Origin: Sphingomonas citri
GTDB lineage: Bacteria > Pseudomonadota > Alphaproteobacteria > Sphingomonadales > Sphingomonadaceae
Assembly (NCBI RefSeq): GCF_019429485.1
Contig: NZ_JAHXZN010000010.1
Span: 49,281-113,280 of the forward strand
Length of the DNA stretch: 64,000 nucleotides
Direction of reading: 5' to 3'
Under the pieces are notes generated by a model. That model was given only the letters and a program-made list of their open reading frames with translations, was not told the origin of the DNA and made no database searches. The position numbers and the translations under genes were made by a program. Below, one piece after another: positions 41,479 through 49,567 of this stretch (within the stretch, counting starts at the first letter, position 1; each line of letters starts with the position of its first letter).

Positions 41479-44144
41479 CACGCCGCCTCGCCGGTCGGCT
41501 GGCGCACGATCAGTGCGGGCGGGAAAATCAACGCGAAGGCGGCGCCACGCACGTCCTCGCGGTTGGCGGCGGTGACGGTCATCCCCATCGCCTCGGCGAA
41601 TGCCTTGACGATCGCCAGCCCGAGGCCGGTGCCCCCGGCGGCGCGGTCGGAGCCCTCGAGCCGGCGGAACGTCTCGAACACCTCGGCCTCGCGCCCGGCA
41701 GGCAGCCCGGGTCCCTCGTCCAGCACGGCGAGGCGCAGCTCGCCGAACCGATGTCTTCCCTCGATCACCACCGCGCTGCCCGGGTCACCGTAGCGGCCGG
41801 CGTTGTCGAGCAGGTTGAGCAGGCAGTGATGGAGCAGCTGCGGGTCGGCGCGCACCAAGGGCAGATCGGGTGGCACGTCGAGCCGGACGGCATGCCCCTC
41901 CAGCGCGCGGCGCGCGTCGTGCGCCGCGCTGGTCACCGCGTCGCTGAGGTCGACCGCGTCGACTCGCAGCCGCAGCGCGCCCGCCTCGACCCGCGCCATG
42001 TCGAGCAGATTGGCGACGAAGCGGTTGAGCCGCTCGGCCTCGCTCTCGATCGTGCCGATCAGCTCGGGCGTCGCGCCGTGATGCAGCTGCGCGGCGGCGG
42101 CCATCACCGCGGTGAGCGGGGTGCGCAGGTCGTGGCTGACCGAGGAGAGCAGCGCCGCGCGCAGCCGGTCGCGCGTGCGCACCTCCTCGACGTCGCGCAT
42201 CTCGGTGGCGAGCCGCAGCCGCTCGAGCACCAGCGCGGCCTGGTCGACCAGGCTGGCGAGCAGCGGCAGCTGGTCGGCGCGGACCGGGTCACCGCCGGCG
42301 ACGCGCGCGACCCCGAGCACCGCCAGCACGCGCTCGCCCGCCTTGAGCGGCACGAAGAGCCATTCCGACGCCGCCAGCGTACCCGAGCCCTTGCCGGCGG
42401 TGGCGCCGGTGTCGAACGCCCAGCCCGCGGCGGCGCTGTCCATCGTCTCCAGCCGGTAGCCGGGATCGCTCGCGGCGAGGATGTCGAGCCCCGCCGCGGG
42501 CGAGCGGGTGAGCAGCACCACCTGGACGTCGAGCAGCCGGCGTACGTCGTCGCAGATCATCTGCGCGGCGCGGTCACGGTCGGTCACGCCGCTGATCTCG
42601 CGCAGGAAGCCGGCAAGCGTGGCGTTGGTGCGCGCGCTCGCCGCGGCGAGATCGGCCTGCGCGCGCACGCGCGCAGCGAGATGGCTGGTCGCCACCGCGA
42701 CGCCGAGCAGCACGATCGCCGAGATCACGTTCTCGGGGTTGCTGATGCTCAGCGTGCCGACCGGCGGCAGGAAGAAGAAGTTATAGGCCAACGTCGAGGC
42801 CACGCCGGCGAAAAGTCCGCAGCGCAGGCCGAAGAGGCTCGCCGCGGCCATCACCGGCAGAAGGTAGAGCAGCGCGATGTTGCCGAAATCGATGACATGC
42901 ACCAGCGCGCTGCCCGCCGCGGTGACGCCCGCGACCATCGCCGCCGCGCTCGCGTAGCCCGCGGTGGTTCCCGGGGTCGGTACGGCGCGCGCCCGCGGCT
43001 CTCGCCCGGCGGCGGCGGGCACGGGGAGGACGTGGACCGTAACGCCGGGCGTGTCGCGGATGAGCCGATCGACCACCGAGCCGTGACGCAGCTCGAACCA
43101 GCGCGAGCGCTGCGACTTGCCCATCACCAGCTGGGTCGCGCGCGCGTCGGCGAGGAAGCGCTGGATACCGTCGACCACGTCGGGCGCGGGTACCGTGGCT
43201 ACCGCCGCGCCCAGCTGCGTCGCGAGCGTCATGGTCGCGGCGAGCCGCTGGTGCTGCGCCGGGGTGAAGCCGGCGGCGCGCGGCGTCTCGATGAACAGCG
43301 CGGTCCACGGCCCGCGCAGCCCGTCGGCGACCCGCTTGGCGGCGCGCACCAGCCCGTCGGCGCCGGGCAGCTCGTTGATGGCCACGACGATCCGCTCGCC
43401 GCCCGCCCAGGTACCGCCGAGCCCCAGCGCGCGCACGTCGTCGAGCATCTGCGCGTCGACCGCCTGCGCGGCGCGGCGCAGCGCCAGCTCGCGCAGCGCC
43501 GACAGGTTCGACTTGGAGAAGAAATGCGACAGCGCGCGCGTCGCCTCCTGTGGCAGGTAGACCTTGCCCGCCTTGAGCCGCTCGATCAGCTCGTCGGGCG
43601 GGATATCGACCACCTCGATCTCGGCCGCCTCCAGGATGCGGTCTGGCACGGTCTCGCGCACCCGCACGCGGGTGAAGCTGGCCACGACGTCGTTGAGGCT
43701 CTCGACGTGCTGGATGTTGACGGTGCTGTACACGTCGATCGCGGCGGCGAGCAGCTCCTCGACGTCCTGATAGCGTTTGGGATGGCGGCTGCCGGGTGCG
43801 TTGCTGTGCGCGAGCTCATCGACCAGCGCGAGGCGCGGCGCGCGCGCGAGCACCGCGTCCAGGTCCATCTCGTGCAGCGTGCGCCCCTCATAGGCGGTGG
43901 CGCGGCGCGGCACGACCTCCTGCCCGCGCACCAACGCCTCGGTCTCGACGCGCCCGTGGGTCTCGACCACCGCGACGACGACGTCGACGCCGTCGCGCCG
44001 CCGCGCCGCGCCTTCGGACAGCATCTCATAGGTCTTGCCGACCCCGGGTGCGGCGCCGAGGAAGATCTTGAGCCGCCCACGGCCCTCCTGCGCAGCGCGG
44101 CGCAGCAGCGCGTCGGGGTCGGGGCGATCGCTGCCCGGCGCCAT
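41478..44144 (-). CDS. kdpD: KdpD osmosensitive K+ sensor histidine kinase
   Basis: An 888-residue sensor kinase. The N terminus is the KdpD domain with a Walker A-like GAAPGVGKTYEML and the signature VDELAHSNAPGSRHPKRYQDVEEL; next a universal-stress-like domain, then four membrane helices (about residues 400-500), a GAF-like region, the HisKA box SVSHDLRTPLTAVMA and an ATPase domain (LLNLLDNAGRYG; DEGPGLP; GTGLGLAIVKAF). Length equals the family norm. The ATG at 44144 starts right before the conserved domain. Normally it senses K+ limitation; its usual target operon is absent nearby. Confidence 0.94.
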   Translation of the reverse strand: MAPGSDRPDPDALLRRAAQEGRGRLKIFLGAAPGVGKTYEMLSEGAARRRDGVDVVVAVVETHGRVETEALVRGQEVVPRRATAYEGRTLHEMDLDAVLARAPRLALVDELAHSNAPGSRHPKRYQDVEELLAAAIDVYSTVNIQHVESLNDVVASFTRVRVRETVPDRILEAAEIEVVDIPPDELIERLKAGKVYLPQEATRALSHFFSKSNLSALRELALRRAAQAVDAQMLDDVRALGLGGTWAGGERIVVAINELPGADGLVRAAKRVADGLRGPWTALFIETPRAAGFTPAQHQRLAATMTLATQLGAAVATVPAPDVVDGIQRFLADARATQLVMGKSQRSRWFELRHGSVVDRLIRDTPGVTVHVLPVPAAAGREPRARAVPTPGTTAGYASAAAMVAGVTAAGSALVHVIDFGNIALLYLLPVMAAASLFGLRCGLFAGVASTLAYNFFFLPPVGTLSISNPENVISAIVLLGVAVATSHLAARVRAQADLAAASARTNATLAGFLREISGVTDRDRAAQMICDDVRRLLDVQVVLLTRSPAAGLDILAASDPGYRLETMDSAAAGWAFDTGATAGKGSGTLAASEWLFVPLKAGERVLAVLGVARVAGGDPVRADQLPLLASLVDQAALVLERLRLATEMRDVEEVRTRDRLRAALLSSVSHDLRTPLTAVMAAAAQLHHGATPELIGTIESEAERLNRFVANLLDMARVEAGALRLRVDAVDLSDAVTSAAHDARRALEGHAVRLDVPPDLPLVRADPQLLHHCLLNLLDNAGRYGDPGSAVVIEGRHRFGELRLAVLDEGPGLPAGREAEVFETFRRLEGSDRAAGGTGLGLAIVKAFAEAMGMTVTAANREDVRGAAFALIFPPALIVRQPTGEAA

Positions 44145-44535
44145 CAGCCGCGCCTCGCGGACGTGCCAGCGCGGCGCGCCGGGAAGGATGACGACGGCGC
44201 GACCTCGTTCATCGCGTTGGAATAGACCAGAATGCGCGGGAGAGGGAGCAGGATCGTCGCGGCGCGATCGTCGAGGGGCAGGGGAGACCTTGCCGCCCGA
44301 CGCGGTTGCTTCGGAGGCCTGCGCACCGGCACGATCTGGCCAAGACCGCATAGTATTGCCAGGGCGAAAGCGGCCTATTGCATAGCGCCGACATATAGGA
44401 ACGAGAGTGGCCTTGCCGCCGCGACCGCGACGCGCCACCTCGTGTCGGCGAGCGGCTTGCCAGCCGCCCGCGGGGGACTACACCGTCAACGACAAGAACC
44501 GCGGCGCGACCGCGGCCACACAGGGATCGTACATC
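44145..44535. other. Divergent intergenic region between kdpD and the S10 peptidase gene
   Basis: A 391-base stretch with no supported gene; frames open here are extensions of the two flanking genes or antisense frames. It must hold the promoters for both. No operator or riboswitch was recognised, and there is no remnant of kdpC. Confidence 0.5.
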
Positions 44536-46050
44536 TTGGCCAGACCTTTTCGCCTGCTGCTCGCCACCCTGCTCTTCGGCACCAGCGGCCTCACCCACGC
44601 CCAGTCGGACAAGACCGACAAGACCGTCACCAAGGTCGAGAGCAAGAAGGAGGACGACGCGGTCAAGCTGCCGCCGCTCCCGGCCGACAAGACGATCACG
44701 CAGAGCGCGCGGATCAACGGCCGTTCGATCAGCTACAAGGCGACCGTCGGCACGATCGCGGTGCGCGACGACAGCGGCAAGGAGATCGGGCAGGTCGTCT
44801 ACACCGCCTACGTCGTGCCGGGGCGCGACCCGTCGCGGCCGGTGACCTTCGCCTTCAACGGCGGCCCGGGCGCGGCCTCGGTGTACCTCAACATGGGCGC
44901 GGTCGGGCCCAAACGGGTCCAGTTCGGCGCGCAGGGCGATTCACCGTCCGACGCGCCGCTCGCGCGCGACAATCCCAACAGCTGGCTCGATTTCACCGAC
45001 CTGGTCTTCATCGATCCCATCGGCACCGGTTTCAGCCGCAGCCTGGTCGACGCCGACGCCACCAAGAAGGCCTTCTACGCGAACGATCCCGACATCCGCT
45101 ATCTGTCCAAGGTCGTCTACGACTGGCTGGTCAAGGAGGAGCGGCTGCGCTCGCCCAAATATGTCATGGGCGAGAGCTACGGCGGCTATCGCGCGCCGCG
45201 CATCGCCTATGAACTCCAGTCGCAGATCGGCGTCGGGGTCAACGGGCTGATCATGGTCTCGCCTTATCTCGATCCCGCCTCGGGCGACGACGCCACCGCG
45301 CTGTCACCGCTGCCCTGGATGATCGACCTACCCTCGATGGCGGCGGCGAACCTCGAGCGCCAGGGCAAGCTGACCCCCGCCGCCATGGCCGAGGTCGAGG
45401 CCTATACCCGCGGCGACTTCGCGCGCGACCTGCTGCGCGGCCGCTCCGACCCGGAGGCGACGGGGCGTATCGTCGGCCGAGTCACCCAGCTAACTGGGCT
45501 GGACCCGGCGCTGGTGCAGAAGCTCGGCGGGCGGGTCGACAGCCGCACCTATCTGCGCGAGGTCCACCGCGCCGAGGGGACGATCGGCAGCGTCTACGAT
45601 TCCAACGTCACCGCCTTCGATCCCTTCCCCTGGTCGGCGCAGCAGCAGTCGAATGATCCGATCCTCGACGCGCTGATCGCGCCGACCACCAGCGCGATGG
45701 TCGATTTCGTCACGCGCGAGGTCGGCTGGAAGACCGACGCGCGCTACAACGCCCTTTCGTACAAGGTGAATGAGGCGTGGGACCGGGGCAAGCCGGCGGA
45801 CACGCCGGTGACCGACCTGCGCAAGGCGATCGCCAACGATCCCAAGATGAAGGTGATGATCGTGCACGGTTGGGACGATCTGTCCTGCCCGTTCTTCGCG
45901 TCGCGGCTGATCGTCGACCAGATGCCCGCCTTCGGCGCGGCCGAGCGCGTGCAGCTGCGCGTCTACCCGGGCGGGCACATGTTCTACTCGCGCAACGACA
46001 GCGGCGCCTCGTTCAAGGCCGACGCGCTGCGGCTGTACGGGGCGGGGTGA
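44536..46050 (+). CDS. Secreted serine carboxypeptidase, peptidase family S10
   Basis: A 504-residue protein with a signal peptide (LARPFRLLLATLLFGTSGLTHAQ). The S10 catalytic serine lies in VMGESYGGYRAPRIA; the aspartate in IVHGWDDLSCPFFASRL and the histidine in VYPGGHMFYSRND complete the triad; FNGGPGAASVYLNMGAVGPKR is the substrate-binding segment. It should release C-terminal amino acids from peptides in the periplasm or outside. No ATG is available; TTG at 44536 is chosen because the signal peptide begins there and AGGGA lies 9 bases upstream. A GTG at 44407 would add an unlikely 43-residue lead. Confidence 0.87.
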   Translation: MARPFRLLLATLLFGTSGLTHAQSDKTDKTVTKVESKKEDDAVKLPPLPADKTITQSARINGRSISYKATVGTIAVRDDSGKEIGQVVYTAYVVPGRDPSRPVTFAFNGGPGAASVYLNMGAVGPKRVQFGAQGDSPSDAPLARDNPNSWLDFTDLVFIDPIGTGFSRSLVDADATKKAFYANDPDIRYLSKVVYDWLVKEERLRSPKYVMGESYGGYRAPRIAYELQSQIGVGVNGLIMVSPYLDPASGDDATALSPLPWMIDLPSMAAANLERQGKLTPAAMAEVEAYTRGDFARDLLRGRSDPEATGRIVGRVTQLTGLDPALVQKLGGRVDSRTYLREVHRAEGTIGSVYDSNVTAFDPFPWSAQQQSNDPILDALIAPTTSAMVDFVTREVGWKTDARYNALSYKVNEAWDRGKPADTPVTDLRKAIANDPKMKVMIVHGWDDLSCPFFASRLIVDQMPAFGAAERVQLRVYPGGHMFYSRNDSGASFKADALRLYGAG

Positions 46051-46121
46051 GGAACGGGGCCGAATGAGAGAATTCTGCCGGCGAGCGTATCGTTGCAATG
46101 CTGCCGGCGGCCCTCACTCAC

Positions 46122-46150
46122 ATCCGTCGTCCCGGACCAAGTCCGGCATG
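46122..46150. repeat. Single REP-type arm
   Basis: CATCCGTCGTCCCGGACCAA then GTCCGGCATGGCG matches the CGTCATCCCGGA family seen at 37207, 19539 and 59110. Only one arm is present here, between the S10 gene and the convergent MarR gene. Confidence 0.55.
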
Positions 46151-46213
46151 GCGTAGCGGCGGCGCGTTATTCCGGGCGCGGCGCACCAGGCGCTCCGCGC
46201 CTCATCGCGATCC

Positions 46214-46720
46214 TCAGCCGCGCAGCGCCTCGACCCGCCCCATCTCCTCGGGCGGGATCAGCCCCTCGAGCACCGCCCAGAAGCCCGTCACCGCGCCCTG
46301 GCCGGCGCGCGAATAGGCCGCCGACAGTTTCTCGCGCAGCGAGTCGTACAGCTCGCTCTCCAGCGCGACGCCCTCCGCGGTGAGCCGCAGCAGCCGCTGG
46401 CGGCGGTCGCGCTCGCCCGGGCGGGTCTCGACCATGTTGCGCTCGATCAGCTCGTTGAGCACGCGCCCGAGCGACTGTTTGGTGATCGCGAGCAGCGCCA
46501 GCAGCTCGCTCACCGGCATGTCGGGCTTGCGCGCGATGAAATAAAGCGCGCGGTGATGCGCGCGGCCGAGGCCCTGTTTGGCGAGCCCGCGATCGATCGA
46601 GCGCGTGATGTGGCTGTTGCCGAAATAGAGCAGCTCGATCCCGCGGCGGATCTCGGTCTCGCGCAGGAAAAGCGGCGAGGCGGATTGGGTTGAGGCAGCC
46701 ATGTTGACCGGCTTTGCCAT
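46214..46720 (-). CDS. MarR family transcriptional regulator
   Basis: A 168-residue winged-helix regulator. The core is HHRALYFIARKPDMPVSELLALLAITKQSLGRVLNELIERNMVE followed by the wing RPGERDRRQRLLRLTAEG, then dimerisation helices. Two in-frame ATGs exist (46720 and 46702). It is divergent from the branched-chain aminotransferase gene, with under 90 bases between the starts, so it may control that gene and itself. MarR/aminotransferase pairing of this kind is common in sphingomonads as far as I know. The effector is unknown. Confidence 0.9.
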   Translation of the reverse strand: MAKPVNMAASTQSASPLFLRETEIRRGIELLYFGNSHITRSIDRGLAKQGLGRAHHRALYFIARKPDMPVSELLALLAITKQSLGRVLNELIERNMVETRPGERDRRQRLLRLTAEGVALESELYDSLREKLSAAYSRAGQGAVTGFWAVLEGLIPPEEMGRVEALRG

Positions 46721-46807
46721 CGGCCCTAGGCCACCGCAACCCGGCAATGCGATCTCTTGTCGCGGCGCCCGGCCATCGCCGACCCTGGTCCCTGGGAGCT
46801 GATTTCC

Positions 46808-47887
46808 GTGAACTTCGCGTTCGAGCCGCATCCGTCGCCCGTCCCCGCCAACGAGCGCGCCGCGCGGCTGGTAGACCCGGGCTTCGGCCGCGTGTTCACC
46901 GATCACATGGCGATCCTGCATTATTCGGAAGGACGCGGCTGGCACGACGGGCGCATCGGCGAGCGCGTGCCGCTGACGATGGACCCGGCCTCGTCGGTGC
47001 TCCACTATGCGCAGGAGATCTTCGAGGGGCTCAAGGCCTATCGGCTTGAGGACGGTGGGCTGGCGCTTTTCCGCCCCGAGGCCAACGCGCGCCGCTTCAA
47101 TGCCTCGGCGCGGCGCATGGCGATGCCCGAGCTGCCCGAGGCGTTGTTCCTCGAATCGTGCGAGCGGCTGGTGCAGACCGAGCGCGACTGGATGCCCTCG
47201 GTCGAGGGCGGCTCGCTGTACCTGCGCCCGTTCATGATCGCCTCGGAAGCGTTCCTCGGCGTCAAGCCGTCGGCCGAGTATCTCTACATGGTGTTGGCCT
47301 CGTCGGTCGGCGCCTATTGGAAGGGCGGCGCGCGCGCGGTGTCGCTGTGGGTCAGCCACGAGTACACGCGCGCCGCGCCCGGCGGCACCGGCGCTGCCAA
47401 GTGCGGCGGCAACTACGCCACCAGCCTGGTCGCGCAGCAGGAGGCGATCCGCCGCGGCTTCGACCAGGTGGTGTTCCTCGACGCCGCCGAGCGGCGCTGG
47501 ATCGAGGAACTGGGCGGGATGAACATTTTCTTCGTGTTCGAGGACGGCTCGCTGCAGACGCCGCCGCTGACCGGCACGATCCTGCCCGGGATCACGCGCG
47601 ACTCGATCCTCCAGCTCGCGCGCGACGAGGGTCTGGTGGTGCGCGAGGAACCCTATGCGATCGAGCAGTGGCGCGCCGATGCGGCGAGCGGGCGGCTGGT
47701 GGAGAGCTTCGCCTGCGGCACCGCCGCGGTGGTGACTCCGATCGGCCGCGCCGCCGGGCCGGACTATGAGTTCACCATTGGCAGCGGCGCCACCGGCCAG
47801 CTGACCGCGCGCTTCCTCGACCGGCTGAGCGCGGTGCAGCGCGGGCGCGCGCCCGACCCGCACGGCTGGCTGCGACGTATCGGTTGA
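46808..47887 (+). CDS. ilvE: Branched-chain amino acid aminotransferase
   Basis: A 359-residue fold-type IV PLP aminotransferase interconverting Leu, Ile and Val with their 2-oxo acids. Family motifs are FGRVFTDHMAILHYSEGRGWHDG, HYAQEIFEGLKAYR, LYLRPFMIASEAFLGVKPS, the PLP-lysine loop GGTGAAKCGGNYA, VVFLDAAERRWIEELGGMNIFFV, and FACGTAAVVTPIG. The start is GTG at 46808 (GGGAG about 10 bases upstream), giving VNFAFEPHPSPVP as usual in relatives; a TTG at 46757 would add a non-conserved 17-residue lead. Confidence 0.93.
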   Translation: MNFAFEPHPSPVPANERAARLVDPGFGRVFTDHMAILHYSEGRGWHDGRIGERVPLTMDPASSVLHYAQEIFEGLKAYRLEDGGLALFRPEANARRFNASARRMAMPELPEALFLESCERLVQTERDWMPSVEGGSLYLRPFMIASEAFLGVKPSAEYLYMVLASSVGAYWKGGARAVSLWVSHEYTRAAPGGTGAAKCGGNYATSLVAQQEAIRRGFDQVVFLDAAERRWIEELGGMNIFFVFEDGSLQTPPLTGTILPGITRDSILQLARDEGLVVREEPYAIEQWRADAASGRLVESFACGTAAVVTPIGRAAGPDYEFTIGSGATGQLTARFLDRLSAVQRGRAPDPHGWLRRIG

Positions 47888-47923
47888 GTTGTGCGCCGCG
47901 CGCGGCTAAGCGCGCGGGCCTGT

Positions 47924-47998
47924 TGGGGCGTCGCCAAGCGGTAAGGCACCGGTTTTTGGTACCGGCATTCGCAGGTTCGAATCCTGCCGCCCCAGCCA
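47924..47998 (+). tRNA. tRNA-Gln (anticodon TTG)
   Basis: Cloverleaf by eye: acceptor TGGGGCG/CGCCCCA, D arm GCC...GGC, anticodon loop TTTTGGT giving TTG, T arm GCAGG-TTCGAAT-CCTGC, discriminator G and an encoded CCA. The 5' T-A closing pair is typical of glutamine tRNAs. Confidence 0.95.
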
Positions 47999-48158
47999 GT
48001 CGACCCTTCGTCGCCGCGAGATCCGGCGCCTTCGTGGCGCAGCGTGGTCGGAGACGCGGGACGGCGGCTCCCTCGGGTCAGCATCACCGCGGCGACCCCG
48101 GACGGACAGGTCGCGAGACCCCGGATCGCTCCGAGGTCTCGCCATCTCGCGCAGCCGC

Positions 48159-48800
48159 TCAGCGCGGTGTCGTCGCGGAACCCGTGGGCGGCACGGGCAT
48201 CGCCGCGTCTGCGGTGGGCGCCGGCACGCTGACCGCGGTCGGCGGTGGAGGCGGCGGCGCGCCCGCACCCGGCGGCGGCGGGGGAGCACCGGCACCCGGC
48301 GGCGGCGGCGGGGGAGCACCCGCACCCGGCTGGGGAGGCGGCGGCGCTCCTGCACCCGGCACGGGAGGCGGCGGCGCGCCAGCACCCGGTGGCGGCGGTG
48401 CCTTCGCGCCGGGCGGCGGCGGCGGCGGTCCGACCTCGCGCGCACCAGCGCTGTCGACCAGGAAGCGCGCGCGCAGTTGCCCCTCGTCGTAGCGGCCCTG
48501 CACCAGCACGGGTGCGCCCGCGCGTGGCGCCGAGTCGCGCCCGGCGTCGACCAGAGCGCGCCCGGTCGAGTCCTCGACGACGAAGCGGTCGCCGTACACC
48601 GCGGCGACGCGGCCGCGCACCGTGACGGTGCCGCTCGACTGCGGCAGCTTGGCGACCGCGGTGGGCACCGTCGGCGCCATCTCGACCGCGGGGCGGCTCA
48701 GCGCCATCGCGCCGGCGCCACCCGCGGCGCCGAGCGCCAGCAGCGCCCCGCCCGCCAGGGCGATGCGGCGTTGGGCAGTGACATGGGGTAGAAGGGTCAT
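48159..48800 (-). CDS. Exported OB-fold-like protein with a long proline-rich tail
   Basis: A 213-residue protein. An N-terminal anchor (about 10-34; RIALAGGALLALGAAGGAGAMAL) follows a short cytoplasmic start. A compact domain (about 56-120) begins GTVTVRGRVAAVYGDRFVVE and has RALVDAGRDSAP and VLVQGRYDEGQLRARFLVD, reading like an OB fold. The tail (about 125-200) is imperfect GAGAPPPPPP repeats. Such tails may cross the periplasm or act as spacers. It is divergent from a two-component pair with a palindrome between, so it is a probable target. Function is unknown. Confidence 0.75.
   Translation of the reverse strand: MTLLPHVTAQRRIALAGGALLALGAAGGAGAMALSRPAVEMAPTVPTAVAKLPQSSGTVTVRGRVAAVYGDRFVVEDSTGRALVDAGRDSAPRAGAPVLVQGRYDEGQLRARFLVDSAGAREVGPPPPPPGAKAPPPPGAGAPPPPVPGAGAPPPPQPGAGAPPPPPPGAGAPPPPPGAGAPPPPPPTAVSVPAPTADAAMPVPPTGSATTPR
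48228..48432. repeat. In-frame repeats encoding poly-proline blocks
   Basis: Six or so imperfect units of about 27-36 bases built on GCACCCGGCNNCGGCGGC (+ strand) encode GAGAPPPPPP-type blocks. The unequal unit lengths suggest slippage; all changes keep the reading frame. Confidence 0.8.
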
Positions 48801-48856
48801 CGATCAGCTCCTCTGCTTGCGATGCATCGTTCTACCGCCGCCGCCCGTCACCCGCG

Positions 48857-48884
48857 CTGAACCGCGCGGTTCAGTTTCGGTTTA
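48857..48884. promoter_or_regulatory. 18-bp palindrome overlapping a PhoP-like direct repeat
   Basis: CTGAACCGCGCGGTTCAG (48857-48874) is a perfect palindrome. Overlapping it, GGTTCA-N5-GGTTTA (48868-48884) fits the PhoP box (T/G)GTTTA-N5-(T/G)GTTTA with one change. It sits 24 bases upstream of the response regulator start and about 57 bases upstream of the divergent gene. Autoregulation is inferred. Confidence 0.55.
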
Positions 48885-48907
48885 AGCCGGGTGTATAGCG
48901 CCGGGTC

Positions 48908-49567
48908 ATGCGTATCCTGCTCGTCGAGGACGACCGTGACCTGGGTCCCCGTATCGCGCGCGCGCTGCGCGAGGAGCGCTGCGCGGTCGACCTCGTCGTC
49001 GACGGAGTCGACGCCGCACATCTCGGCGAGACCGAACAATATGACGCAGCGGTGCTCGATCTCGGTCTGCCCGGCATGGACGGCGTCGCGGTGCTGCGCG
49101 CCTGGCGTGCGGCCGGGCGCGACCTGCCGGTGCTGGTGCTCACCGCGCGCGACGGCTGGTCCGACAAGGTGGCGGGGTTCAAGGCCGGCGCCGACGACTA
49201 TCTCGTCAAGCCGTTCCGCGTCGAGGAACTGGTGATGCGGCTGCGCGCGCTGGTGCGCCGTGCCGCCGGGCATGCGCAGCCGCTGCTGCGCGCCGGCCCG
49301 CTCTCGTTCGACGCGCCGACCGGCACCTTCGAGCTCGACGGGCTGCCGCTCAAGCTCACCGCGCTGGAATGGCGCGTGCTGTCGCAGCTGATGCTGCGCA
49401 AGGGGGCGGTGATCGAGCGGCTCGACCTGCTCGAGAAGGTCTATGAGGGTGACGCCGACACCGACTCGAACAGCCTGGAAGTGATCGTCGGCCGCCTGCG
49501 CAAGAAGATCGGCGCCGCGCTGATCGAGACGGTGCGCGGGCGCGGCTATCGGCTGGTGGGCGCGTGA
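48908..49567 (+). CDS. PhoP-like OmpR-family response regulator
   Basis: A 219-residue regulator: receiver with EDD at 7-9, phosphorylation site D51 (AVLDLGLPGMDG), conserved lysine (DYLVKPFRVEEL); DNA-binding winged helix (LKLTALEWRVLSQLMLRKGAVIERLDLLEKVY and EVIVGRLRKKIG). It resembles the PhoP/QseB group. The kinase gene begins inside its stop codon (GTGA). A PhoP-like box lies just upstream, so it may regulate itself and the divergent proline-rich gene. Confidence 0.92.
   Translation: MRILLVEDDRDLGPRIARALREERCAVDLVVDGVDAAHLGETEQYDAAVLDLGLPGMDGVAVLRAWRAAGRDLPVLVLTARDGWSDKVAGFKAGADDYLVKPFRVEELVMRLRALVRRAAGHAQPLLRAGPLSFDAPTGTFELDGLPLKLTALEWRVLSQLMLRKGAVIERLDLLEKVYEGDADTDSNSLEVIVGRLRKKIGAALIETVRGRGYRLVGA

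Noticed and set aside
41751..44225. 824-codon frame antisense to kdpD
   Set aside because: Same GC shadow effect; kdpD is full length with all motifs.
44145..44438. Extension of kdpD to a start at 44438
   Set aside because: The extra 98 residues precede the conserved KdpD start and look non-native; ATG 44144 gives the usual length.
48228..48432. CRISPR-like repeat array
   Set aside because: The repeats are in-frame proline codons of a gene with no unique spacers.
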